From Eucommia ulmoides (lineage: Eukaryota; Streptophyta; Magnoliopsida; Garryales; Eucommiaceae), in NCBI GenBank assembly GCA_016647705.1, contig CM028325.1, forward strand, positions 29,740,474-29,804,473: 64,000 nt of DNA, read 5' to 3'. Below the pieces are notes generated by a model. The model made no database searches. It was not told where the DNA came from and saw only the letters and a program-made list of their open reading frames with translations. Position numbers and translations under genes: made by a program. Positions 19,901 through 31,085 of this stretch are shown one piece after another (positions within the stretch are counted from its first letter, which is position 1; each line of letters begins with the position of its first letter).

Positions 19901-21791
19901 TGTACGCCGAAGTATTCTATTATCCTTCGCGTATATGACTACTCGCAAGTGTACGAGATCAAAGTTTTAGTATAGTGTGATCGTGAAAGATCAGGTTATC
20001 GTATCCACAGGGATTTGTGTCGTTACTATCGAATACCGTGTTTGTCGTGATCTAATTTTATCTAGGCGAAAAACAAATGTAATTAATTAATTAAACTAAT
20101 ACTAATATAACCTAAATTAACTACACTAATATGCTAATATGTTTTAGGGTCAAAAATTGTCTAGGGATTAACGTGTTTACAAATACGTGTTCGATCTCAA
20201 CCTATTTATGGTATTCAACCTATTTAATAATCTCGGTATGTAAATTCCACTGCTACCTCTCTCGAGTGTAAGATGGGAGAATACATGACTTCGACTCAAC
20301 AAAGAAGTCCCCCTCAATGCCTTAATGACCTTAGGTCACGTGAGTCTCGCCCAGCGTCATTGATTGCACACAATCTAACTCCCTTCCAAGTTATTGGATC
20401 GCCATTTCATACTTACCCTATTGACAATCTCAGTTCTTAAACTCCCTCGCCACCTCTCCCCAGTGTAAGATGAGGTATATAATGCAACTTCGTGTCAACG
20501 AAGAAGTCCCCCTCTACGTCTTAACGACTCTAGGTCACGTGAGTCTTGCCCCAACATCATCGATTGTCCACAATTCAAACCCCGACCGGGTTATAGAATC
20601 GTGACATTTGTTTACCCAAATCCAAATCCTGGGTTTGTAAAAAAAAACCCCGAATTCTCCATTTATCAATCCAAGCATAATAAACAAACAATACGATAAA
20701 CACAATCAAACTACGAAGAATAAACATAAACGCAACACCGAAATCATCCAAACAAACATATTTATAAATATACCGTTAATCCCTACTACAATCCATATTT
20801 AACTCGTGGTCATAACCATATAAACATATAAATTGAGCTAAACATGTTCACATGAACCTAAGATAGAGAAATAAGGAAAAACAATCGAATAACTTAGCCT
20901 CGTCCGAAGATAAACCGCTAAGAACGGTCAACAATCGATTCGCCGTCTTCTCCACTTCGGGATATGAGCTCCACCTCTAAAACTCCTAAACCTAGGCCTA
21001 AATATAGCCAAAGGTGCCCAAATGGCCGGGGGGTGCACAATGAGAGGAGAGGGAATGGTATTTATAACCAAACTATCTTAAAATATCTAATAAATATCAA
21101 GGCTGTGTCAGGGGTTTTCGCCTAGGCGAAGGAATTTTCACCTAGGTGGAGGTAGGTCGGTTAACTTTCTATCTCTTTTCTACCTAGGTGGTGGAATTCT
21201 CACCTAGGCGAATGAACTACAGGTTTGCATTTAGTTGTGACTGTAACTTCTTCAGCCAAATTCTAATTGAGGTGATTCAAAAACCTATAGAAAGCTAAGA
21301 AAAAGATCTACAACTTCCATGTTTTGAGTATTTCCAAAATTGGATTGCATCATAGTCCAAAATAGCCTTAAAGTTACAACACCTATATCGATTTTGCAGG
21401 TTTGGTGATCGCCTAGATGAAGAAGTAGGCAGTGGACTTGGAAATGTTTCTATTAGGGTTTCTACCTAGGTGGAGGAATTTCCTGCCTAGGCGGTGGGCT
21501 ATCAGTAGCCTTTTGTCATTCTAAGCATTTTCACTGCCTAGGCAGAGGTCTAAACGCCTAAGCGGTGGTCTTCCTTCATATTTTTGCCTCCTTGCTTGTT
21601 TATCCACCGTAACTTCGACTCGCCTTCGGTTCGATCTCATCGTTTTCCTTCCAGTTTTCTATCTTTTTGCCCCACACACCTGATTTAATACAAAAAGATA
21701 AAAACTAATTAAAACATAATAAAATACTATATAAATGCTCGAAAATCAACTTAATTCGGTTTGAAAATACGTAGATAGATTACACCTATCA
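19901..21791 (-). mobile_element. LTR-G solo LTR inside SIRE-1 (target duplication ACTTC)
   Basis: On the plus strand it runs from TGTACGCCGAAG to TACACCTATCA. It is flanked by perfect ACTTC copies at 19896-19900 and 21792-21796. No internal domain is attached, so it arose by LTR-LTR recombination. It is a diverged subfamily of LTR-G: the outer 100 bases differ, and it has two instead of three tandem units (about 20220-20570). It shares the TATA-like box (21059-21066) and CCTAGGCG-type motifs near 21118, 21204, 21482 and 21535. Confidence 0.9.
20220..20570 (-). repeat. LTR-G tandem repeat, two units
   Basis: Same unit as in the other LTR-G copies. Both units here keep the CACGTG core (about 20337 and 20537). 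Confidence 0.75.
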
Positions 21792-21796
21792 ACTTC

Positions 21797-23099
21797 CCAA
21801 AATCATTTTCAAGCTATTTTCACTGTCGGTGAATTTTAGAACAATTGAATGTAAATCTAACATCTTAGATTTCAATTCATTGTTTTCAAATTCGTAGTCC
21901 ATTACTTGTTTATTTAATGTATTAATTGTACTTTGAAGGGCATTTATTTTAGAACACTGATTTTTATAATCATGCAAAAGTTCTTGATAAACATCAAATA
22001 ATTCATCAAAATCTAAAGGACAAGAACTTGAACATTTTGTTACCTCACCACCAGTGGCCATCAATGCAAACATGAACATTTCTTCACTTTCTGATTTTTC
22101 AGTGCTACTTGATTCGGTATCATCCCAAATAGCCTTCATAGACTTCTTCTTGCTCTTCTTTCATTTCTTATTTTCTTTCTTTTTCTTATTCTTTTCTTTA
22201 TCCTTCTTCGGTTTGGGACAATCAGTTTGAAAGTGATCGATCTGGTGACAGTTGTAGCATTCCATATTGTTCATGTTGAAGTTTCTTTTCCCACGAAATG
22301 TGTACCGAGTCATTCTTCTAAAATTCTTGGTGAGAAGCGCTACGTCTTTCTCTTGCTTACTGTCAAGACTTTCTTCATCACTGTCATTTTCTTCTTCAAT
22401 TTTCTAAGCTTTTAGCGCCAAGGATTTTCTCTTGCTATTTCTGGTGTCATTCTCATATCCTTTAATCGCCGTTTCAGGAGTCATCAAGTTGCCTATGAGA
22501 TCATCAATTTCGTATTTGCCAAGATCCTTAGCTTCCTCAATTGCAGTCACCTTCGACTCCCATACTTTTGTCAAAGATCTTAAGATCTTTCGAACTCTAT
22601 CCTCCATGGAGTATGACTTTCCAAGTTGACTCAAGTAATTGCAAATGTTGCTGAACGAGTATACATCTCTTGAATTGATTCAATTTCTTCCATTCTGAAC
22701 AATTCAAATTTCCTTATAATAGCATTGATTTTCGATTGCTTCACTTGAATTGTCCCTTCATGAGTAACTTGTAGTTTGTCCCATATCTCCTTTACTGATT
22801 TACAACCTAAAACTCTCGAGTATTCATTAGCATTCAAAGAGAAAAATAAAATATTAATTGCTTGAGAGTTCATAGAAAGTTTCTGCTTATCAGAAGCAAT
22901 CAGCTACTCTTTCGTCTTCTCGACTCTGTTTTTCATTGGAACAAACGGACCATCCTCAATTGTTAGCCACATATCGTAATTTGTAGCCTGAAGGAAGACT
23001 ATCATTATGTCTTTCCAGAACGAATAATTTTTACCTACAAACAACGATGGTTGGTGCATAGACTGCCCCTCAGTTAGTGTGCCTATTATGTGTGCCATG
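21797..23099 (-). pseudogene. SIRE-1 gag, N-terminal and coiled-coil parts
   Basis: Gag probably starts at the ATG at 23099, about 40 bases after the primer binding site. It reads a copia gag N-terminus (LFVGKNYSFWKDIMIVFLQA), then, in shifted frames, EIWDKLQVTHEG and the gag helical core (22404-22873), and an acidic segment leading to a coiled coil (21797-22139, LMATGGEV and then long Asn/Lys/Leu heptads). The coiled coil is characteristic of Sirevirus gag. At least two frameshifts or stops split it, and the solo LTR-G interrupts it at 21796. The zinc knuckle continues beyond the insert. Confidence 0.75.
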
Positions 23100-23135
23100 T
23101 GATCTTTGTTAGTTAAGTGTGTCGAATTAAACCAG

Positions 23136-23147
23136 CACTGATACCAA
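23136..23147 (-). other. SIRE-1 primer binding site (tRNA-Met type)
   Basis: The minus strand reads TGGTATCAGTGC two bases after the LTR end, against the usual TGGTATCAGAGC. Confidence 0.75.
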
Positions 23148-23149
23148 TT

Positions 23150-24630
23150 ATTGGCCCAGTGAGCTACCCAAGAAGTGGGGTGAATTGGGTAGTATTGAAA
23201 ATTATCAGAATATAACACTTCAAAAATCAAACAATTAATTTTATCTTAAAATTAATTATCATCTTTTATAACAGCGGATATGTGTTATCAATTAGGTGCA
23301 CACTCAAACAATAAAATATAGACAATATAAATAATATAGCACACAACAATTTATACTGGTTCACCAAGATAATCTTGGCTAATCCAGTCCCTCGAGTTCC
23401 GCGTAGAGTCGTACCGAATAAATTCAAGATCCCTTTAAAGATAGGAACCAAACCCTTATAATGATTCTTTTCGCAGGCTCAGAATCAACCTTTACAATTT
23501 CTTTTCACAGGCTAAGGAATAACTTCTATTTTTTTATCACGCGAAAGATTAACCTAATTCTATTACAAGTAGAATCACGACCTAATTCTTTTTATACCTT
23601 AGGCTCAAGAATTAAACCTCACACAAACACGCTCCAAATATCATTTTACCCGGTAAGGATTGAACTGTTATAATTCACTTACAAATTCAATCAAGCAAGA
23701 ATTAACACCTAATATTTTTATACTCTGGGCAAAGATTAAAATCTCAATCTCTTTACCGGAAGAGATTGAAACCAACTATCCTTGATTAGACACTCCCAGT
23801 GGTATCTAATCTGACACTCAACTAACCAATTACAAACAATTGATAAGTAATTTTTCCACTTGGAGCTTCTACCACCCCAAATAAATTCAAACTCAATTAA
23901 TGTCCCGATACTAGTGATAGAAAAGTGAGAATTTTAAAATCTGATTTCAAATAAAGACAGGTAGCAAGCAATTAAACACGTAATCAGATTTTCTCAAGAA
24001 ATTGTTTCATAAGTTAATTTTCAATAAAAAATCAGGAAAATAATTTCAAAGATCAAACTCCAAATAATAAATAATAGAATCAAACAACAATTAATATTAA
24101 GTAATTTGGAATAATCTCACTAGGATTCCACCGAAAAAATAATGATTAGAATAGCAATGAACCTTCAGATCGGTAGTAGCAACAATCGACAACAAATATT
24201 TCTCAAGAACAAATCTCAAGAAAGATCTCACAATACACTCAGTATGATTACTCTTAGAAGGCACGAGAGCTGAATAACTCAGAATAATTTGGATTATCTT
24301 GATTTCTGATTGTTTATAGAAGTCAAAAACGCAGGTCTATTAATAAGGGAATAAAACAAGCCCTCCAACGGCTAGTTCTTATAAATCATGACATTTAATT
24401 ACACCAATTGACTCTCTATATCATAATAATTCATTCCTGGTATGATTCACTTACAATATGTCTTAAAATATTCAATTAAGTCCCTCAAACTTTTACTCAA
24501 TCTCAATTAGATAAGATAGAAAGAATTTCATGTACCAAATTGAGAAATATCAAAACTACTTTAACCATATCTATAGGGATAATTAAATATTAATTAAATA
24601 GATCAAAACATATTAGATTCCTAAGATATT
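23150..24630 (-). mobile_element. SIRE-1 5' LTR, inner part
   Basis: It aligns from its first bases (TATTGGCCCAG, with the expected TG changed to TA) to the SIRE LTRs at 38972, 41130 and 44150. It is interrupted after 24630 by LTR-RT1 and resumes at 29897. The two parts sum to about 2.28 kb, the length of the intact SIRE LTRs. Confidence 0.85.
23455..23770 (-). repeat. SIRE LTR minisatellite (CAGGCTxAGGAATAACCT type)
   Basis: Short units of 30-40 bp, each with a variant of CTTTTxCAGGCT followed by an AAGGAATAACC-like block. The same array occurs at 39275-39520, 41440-41560 and 44470-44720. Confidence 0.6.
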
Positions 24631-26349
24631 TGGTGGCCACAATTAATGCGCTGTCACTTTCACCGCAAACGTACGGATCAAGTTTTAGTATAATAGACAT
24701 TTCAATCGGGTATCGTATCCACAGGGATTGATTGAGATTATTATCGAATACCGTGATTGTCATAACCCTACTTTATCTAGGCGAAAAAATTGGAATTTAA
24801 TTAATTAATACTAATACTAAAATACTACTTTAACTATACTAATTACTAATACGAGATAGTTATGGGATGAATTATCTAGGGATTAACTCTATTTACTTAA
24901 ACACCTTTGATTTCGTTTAGTTTACAATAATGGTGTTCGACCTATTTGACAATCTCGGTATCTAAAACTCCTCCACCACTTCTCTCAAGTGTAAGACGAG
25001 GGATATAACGCAACTTCGTGTCAACAAAAAAGTCCTCCTTAATATCTTAACAATCCTAGGTTGCGTGAGTCTTGCCCCAACCTTATTGATTGCACACAAA
25101 ATCTCAGTTCGTAAACTTCCTCGCCACCTCTGTCAAGTGTAAGACGAGGGATATAACATGACTTCGTGTCAACGAAGAAGTCCTCCTCAATATCTTAATG
25201 ACTCTAGGTCATGTGAGTCTCACCCCAACGTCATTGATTTCATGCGTTGTGTTTACCCTATTGACAATCTCAGTTCTAAAACTCCACCGCCACCTCTCCT
25301 GAGTGTAAACGAGAGAATACATGACTTCGAGTCAACGAAGAATTCTCTCTCAACATCTTAACGACCCTAAGTCACGTGAGTCTTGCCCCAACCACATTGA
25401 TTGTCCACAATCCTAACCTCGACCAGGTCATCGGATTGTGGCGTTTGTTTATTCTAATCCGAATCCAGGATTTGTCAAATCTTGTATTCTCAATATATCA
25501 TTCTAAACATAATAAACACACAATATGGTAAACAGACTCAAACATTGAAGAACAATCATCAAAGAAACAAAACTCAACCAAAACTACGTTTTTATAAACG
25601 ATATTAATCCCATACATAATCCACGTTGAACCTATGACTGTAGCCGTTTATACAATTGAAACTAGGCTAAACATGCTCAAACATACATAGAAGACAATAA
25701 ATAAAAGGAAAAACAAATGACTTAGCTGATATCCGAAGATTAGCCGCTAAAATCATCCACCGAACGATTTTTCTTCTAAGCGTGTTGATCTTCTCCTTCG
25801 GATATGTTTGAGCACTTCCTATACTCTCTCTATATACTAACCTAAGCCTTAAGGGCTGTAATGGCCAGAAAGAGTTCAAGGAGAATGGAGGAAAATGGTA
25901 TAAATAGACAAAATATCTAAAATAAATATCTCCCACTATGCAAAGGCCACCGCCTAAGCGGTGGAGTACGTCGGTTAAAGGCTCGCCGTAGCGGTGGAGA
26001 AAGCGGTGGCTGTGGAAAACATTATGCTCGATTTCCGCCTAGGAGATAGGATTCACCGCCTAGGCGGTGGGCTGTCAGTTTGAATTGGTTTTTTCTCTGC
26101 TTCTTCATTGCCTAGGCGGTGGTCTGGACGCCTAGGCGGTGGGCTTCCTTCAGATTTTTGCCTCCTTGCTCATTTTTCCACCATTCTCCAACCGTTCTCG
26201 ATATGAATTGATCATTTATGCTCCGATTTCATACCTTTTCACCCCACGCACCTGTTTTAGTACAAAAAAAAACATATTAAAAACACAATAAACGTACTCG
26301 AAAACTAACAAATTCAATTTGGAAATACGTAGGTAGATCACACCTATCA
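24631..26349 (-). repeat. LTR-RT1 3' LTR
   Basis: The plus strand starts TGGTGGCCAC and ends CACACCTATCA. It includes three tandem units (24949-25430), a TATTTATA box near 25903 and CCGCCTAGGCGG palindromes at 26054-26135. Confidence 0.9.
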
Positions 26350-28188
26350 ATTACTCCCAAACTCAAAATTTTGTTAGTCCTTAAGCAAAACACCCACACA
26401 ATACAAGAAAATATAAAAACTAATTACAAAATTGAAAACTAAAAACAAAAAACACTAAAAATAAAAATGTGTAAGTTTTGATTATCATCTACCGCTCGAA
26501 AGATTTTTTCCTCATCGGTCCCCAATTCTATCAAGTTCAAGCATAAATCATACCATGTGGTCTTCTAGAATTTCAACATTCAAAAATAGTAAGCTCCATT
26601 CTAGATCTTGTTGAAGTGTGTATGATTAAACTCAAATATACTACTATCCATTGATTAGATGGGATTATCTCTAAATATAGTTCATGACTAAAACCTTTAA
26701 GGTATAGGGAATCCATACACCTGACCCGAGATAAATTCTCCACTAATGTAGCCTTGGAGGTTCATGAAGATCATTAGGGCTTGGTTCGGTTTTGGAATAA
26801 TGGCCACGGGTATATCAGAAATACAAAACAGGTTCATCGTTGTTAACGTGACGATATCCGAGGAACATGCTTGGCTTTTTCTCACTTTCGAAACCCCATA
26901 GTTTAATTAGAAACAACCTTGAACAATACAATTAAGAATGTAGTACTCACTTGTCAACAAGAAATGTAAAGATTTTTTTATTTTTTTTTCAAACACACCC
27001 CGAAACTCATTAGATTGTTACAATTTAAGGGGTGTGCAAAAAGGATTAAGTAACACACCCCCAAACTCATTCGAATTTCTACAATTTTAGGAGTGTGCAA
27101 AAATATGAATGACATACGACAAACGAGTACTCAAATACCGAACCAATTTAAAAGTTCCCCCTAAACCCAACCGCTCATATCAAGTAGAGAAATGCTAACT
27201 TGATTCACTCACATTGTGCCTTTAATTCGGCGATATAGGTTTGGACAAAAATCAATCAGCAATGAGGGATAATGATATTGCATGGTAGGCTTCAAAAGGC
27301 ATAAGCAATCAAATGAATGCCTAAATCATATCTCCTAAACAATCTCGCATAGGATTTCACCTCGAATTTCTCCTAAATCAAGTTCTGGAATCTCTATTGT
27401 CAAGAAATTAATTAACAGATAATCGGTTTCAATTCAATTAGACAGTGTTATATTGAGTTTATGTGCTCGTGCATTTAGGATTTACAATAACTTTTACTAA
27501 GACGAAACGTTAAGCACACAGAACACACATGAATGAGCTTTACGCTCGACCTCAAAACAACCAGGGGATAAACTCATCATCAGGTAAAGGCCCAGATGAC
27601 GTCAAAACTCCGCACAGAACAACAACTAAACTAAACAAACATGCATACGATAAAAACAGTAAAACTTAACTAATAACATAAACACATACTAAAACATACT
27701 AACACATCACCACCAACTTAAAATAGGTGATGTCCAAAACAAGCCGTCAGCGATCCTAATGGCAGTATATAGCATGATATTGAAGACGGGGGTTTAGAAC
27801 ACATCCTCGGAGGCGAGAGAATCTCACCTCCGACTCAAATTGATGGAGATGTATCTAACTTATTTTTTACTTGGGGTTGCCTTCCAAGAAGCGCTTGGTT
27901 TAATGTCCTCGACCTGACACATGCCCTCAAGATTGGCGAGATGTTGCAATGAAAGAAACGCAAGAATACCTGTCGATCTAATATCTTCAAGCATCCTGCC
28001 GGAAAACAAAAACAAAATTACAAAAAAAAATTATATACAAAAAAAATGCCTAGATTAAAATCAAATTATTTACTTACCATATCAATAGTAATCCAAAACA
28101 CAATCCCGAAAATCGTTACCAAAAACTTGGTCCCAATCGTCGAAAACTGTATTCGACAAACCAATCCTCGGCAACGGCGCCAAAAACT
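26350..28188 (-). other. LTR-RT1 internal region, non-coding
   Basis: No gag, protease, RT or integrase motif was found in any frame. The only short open frame (26697-26885) has no recognisable domain. The block around 27872-27925 (GGGTTGCCTTCCAAGAAGCG) is, from memory, recurrent in non-autonomous plant gypsy elements and may be a conserved leader signal. Confidence 0.6.
28165..28182 (-). other. LTR-RT1 primer binding site (tRNA-Asp type)
   Basis: The minus strand reads TGGCGCCGTTGCCGAGGA, six bases after the 5' LTR end (CCACCA). This primer is typical of Athila/Tat-type gypsy elements. Confidence 0.85.
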
Positions 28189-29891
28189 TGGTGGCCTCAA
28201 TTAATGCGCTGCCACTTTCACCGCAAGTGTAGAGATCAAGTTTTAGTATAATGGACCTTTCGGTTTGGTATCGTATCCATAGGGATTGGTTGAGATTACT
28301 ATCGAGTACCGCTATTGTCATAACCCAGCTTTATCTAGGAGACAAAAATGGAATTTAATTAATTAATACTGATACTAAAATACTATTTTAACTATACTAA
28401 TTACTAATACGAGATAGTTATGGGATGGATTATCTAGGTATTAACTCTATTTACTTAAACGCGTTTGATTTCGTTTAGTTTACAATAATGGTGTTCAACC
28501 TATTTGACAATCTCGGTATCTAAAACTCCTCCATCACCTCTCCCGAGTATAAGACAAAGGATATAACGAAACTTCGTGTCAACGAAGAAGTCCCCTTCAA
28601 CGTCTTAACGACCATAGGTTGCGTAAGTCTTGCCCCAACCTCATTGATTGCACACAAAATCTCAGTTCGTAAACTTTATCGCCACCTCTCCCAAGTGTAA
28701 GATGAGGGATAAAACGTCACTTCGTGTCAACGAAGAAATCCCCCTCCACATCTTAATGACTCTAGGTCACATGAGTCTCGCTCTAACGTCATTGATTTTA
28801 TGTGTTGTGTTTACCCAATCGACAATCTTAGTTCTAAAACTCCACTGCCACCTCTCCCGAGTGTAAGACGAGAGAATACATGACTTCGAGTCAACGAAGA
28901 ATTCCCTCTCAATATCTTAACGACCCTAGGTCACGTGAGTCTTGCCCCAACCTCATTGATTGTCCACAATCCTAACCCTGACCGGGTTATCGGATCGTGG
29001 CATTTGTTTATTCTAATCCGAATCTGGGATTTGTCAAACCTTGTATTCTCAATATACCATTCTAAACATAATAAACAAACAATATGATAAACACACTCAA
29101 ACATTGAAGAACAATCATCAAAGAAACAAAACTCAACCAAAACTACATTTTTATAAACGATATTAATCCCGAACATAATCCATGTTTAACCTATGGTTAT
29201 AGTAGTTTATACAATTGAAACAAGGCTAAACATGCTCAAACATACATAGAAGACAAGAAATAAAAGAAAAACCAAATGAACTTAGCTGATATCCGAAGAT
29301 TAGCCGCTAAAACTGTCCGCCAAGCGATTCTCCTTCTCCACGTGTTGATCTTCTCCTTCGGATATGTTTGAGCACTCCTCATACTCTTTCTATATACTAA
29401 CCTAATCCTTAAGGGTTGTAATGGCTGGAGAGAGTTTAAGGAGAAGGGAGGAAATGGGTATAAATAGACAAAATATCTAAAATAAATATCTGCCACTGTG
29501 CAGAGGCCACCGCCTAGGCGGCGGAGTATGTCGGTTAAAGGCTCGCCACGACGGTGGAGAAAGCGGTGGCTGTGGAAAACATTCTGCTGGATTTCCGCTT
29601 AGGCGGTGGGCTATCAGCTTGAATTGGTTTTTCTTTGCTTTTTCACTACCTAGGCGATGGTTTGGACGCCTAGGCGGTGGGCTTCCTTCAAATTTTTGCC
29701 TCCTTGCTCATTTTTCCACCGTTCTCGATACGAATTGATCGTTTATGCTCCAATTTCATACCTTTTCACCCCACACACCTGTTTTAATACAAAAAGAATA
29801 AAAACATATTAAAACGTATTAAAAACACAATAAACATACTCGAAAACTAACAAATTTGGTTTAGAAATACGTAGGTAGATCACACCTATCA
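28189..29891 (-). repeat. LTR-RT1 5' LTR
   Basis: It matches the left LTR along its whole length with scattered substitutions. Tandem units lie at 28509-28985, a TATA-like box near 29458 and CCGCCTAGGCGG-type palindromes at 29508, 29650 and 29666. Open frames at 28931-29496 are not genes: the same stretches recur in every LTR-G copy. Confidence 0.9.
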
Positions 29892-29896
29892 ATATC

Positions 29897-30690
29897 TCAC
29901 ATATCTTAACCATAAAATGGCTAGTAACGACTACTTTTTGAATAAAATCTAAAATTTCATAAATCCTAAAACAGCTCCATCTATCGACCGACTAAGGCCC
30001 ATTAGTCGTTCGCCCAATTCAGGATGTAGCCAAGCAAAAAATCATTCGCCCATTGGTCGACTGCCCATACTTTATCTGTCGACCAGACGTTTCATAATGT
30101 TTCACAAGTCGACCTATCTGTCAACTTAGAGATCCAGAGAGTTCCGCTTTTGGCCATAGGTCGACCTACATGTCGATCGAACAATTCAGAGAGTTCATCC
30201 TCTAAGCACAGGTCTACTTACTTATCGACCGACCACTTTTGGAACACCTCTCCTTAATTTATTTTCATTCAATTTCTTCGACGTTTTTGCCCCTTTAACC
30301 GACTTCTTTTCTTGGTTAGCTCTACTAAATCTTAAATTCAATTTTAGTCAATTATATTTATTTTGTTTTCAATTACACATTGGAGTAAATAATTTAACTA
30401 ATTAGGATCCTATAAAAACACACATAATTTTGAAACATATTTTGTGTCGTGTGTGATCCTAACCGGGATATATTGAGAGTTAAAATTTAACCTGAGTTGT
30501 TTCCCTAGGTTCTTCAATTTCTTCAAACTCTTAATCTTCCATCATCTTTGTTATCATCTTTAGCATTGTCACAATATCTTCATGATCACTTTCATCACTA
30601 GAACTAAAAAATTGAAACACTCAATAAAATCGTTAGTTCCATAAAAAAAATATCAACATTTAATTGTCCATCAAAATATTAGGATCAACA
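29897..30690 (-). mobile_element. SIRE-1 5' LTR, outer part
   Basis: It continues the SIRE LTR after the target duplication of LTR-RT1 and ends GGATCAACA at 30690. It contains GTCGAC-rich tandem units (about 29980-30235). Confidence 0.85.
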
Positions 30691-30898
30691 AAACTGGTTA
30701 CATACTTAGAGAGTTTAAAGTCAACTGTACAAACTTATTGGACTATATAGAAACATATCAATAGTTAGAAGGTTTAAAAGATAATTTTCTCTAATATTAA
30801 AATGAGTCAATCGTGGCCATTCATTTTCCATCTCAATAGGATGGAAGAGATGACTAATACTTAACTCTAATTCATTCCAAGTGATGTCTTCCACTTTT
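30691..30898 (-). mobile_element. MULE-like terminal fragment, copy 2, between SIRE-1 and copia-2
   Basis: 30691-30807 is a diverged reverse complement of 9541-9654 and begins exactly at the SIRE-1 LTR border. The rest (30808-30898) is unassigned. Confidence 0.5.
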
Positions 30899-31072
30899 AA
30901 GTTATACTATATGATATTTATATGGGCTTTGGCCCACTATGTTAGACCCTAATTTATCTTAGTCACCTCCTATATATAAACTCTATGTATATCTCTATAA
31001 ATATACTTTTTTCATATATCAATATAATCGTTCCATGTTCTCCTAATATTTCACTTCTTAATTATTCTAATA
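30899..31072 (+). repeat. Copia-2 5' LTR
   Basis: It aligns to the right LTR from CTATGTTAGACCCTA through CACCTCCTATATA to AATATTTCAC. Confidence 0.75.
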
Positions 31073-31085
31073 TGGTATCAAGAGC
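31073..31085 (+). other. Copia-2 primer binding site
   Basis: TGGTATCAAGAGC immediately after the LTR. It has one extra A compared with the tRNA-Met complement. Confidence 0.75.

Larger units (their letters stand above)
24631..29891 (-). mobile_element. LTR-RT1: complete LTR-G retrotransposon without coding capacity
   Basis: Two LTRs of 1719 and 1703 bp flank a 1.84-kb internal region. The element is minus-strand, because the tRNA-Asp-type primer binding site sits inside the right LTR (28165-28182) and the polypurine stretch lies inside the left LTR (26350-26366). The target flanks are ATATT (24626-24630) and ATATC (29892-29896), 4 of 5 matching. Comparison with the intact SIRE LTR at 41130-43453 shows that the host sequence resumes exactly there. 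The internal region has no gag or pol motif, so the element is a non-autonomous gypsy derivative that must have used proteins in trans. Confidence 0.9.
15532..30690 (-). mobile_element. SIRE-1: Sirevirus-like Ty1/copia element, nested and left-truncated
   Basis: Read on the minus strand: 5' LTR (23150-30690, split by LTR-RT1), primer binding site (23136-23147), gag, solo LTR-G insert, zinc knuckle, protease, integrase, RT, RNase H, polypurine tract and partial 3' LTR (15532-16265). The gag coiled coil, the sequence around the protease site and the RNase H region resemble plant Sireviruses. No envelope-like frame lies between RNase H and the polypurine tract. Frameshifts and stops in RT and gag show the element is dead. 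The 3' LTR lacks its outer 1.5 kb or so, replaced by LTR-E, so no target duplication can be read. Confidence 0.85.

Noticed and set aside
28931-29496. Minus-strand frames of 81 and 86 residues
   Set aside because: They are LTR-G sequence. Related frames at 25667-25936 and 11529-11726 show that they recur with the LTR, not with a gene.
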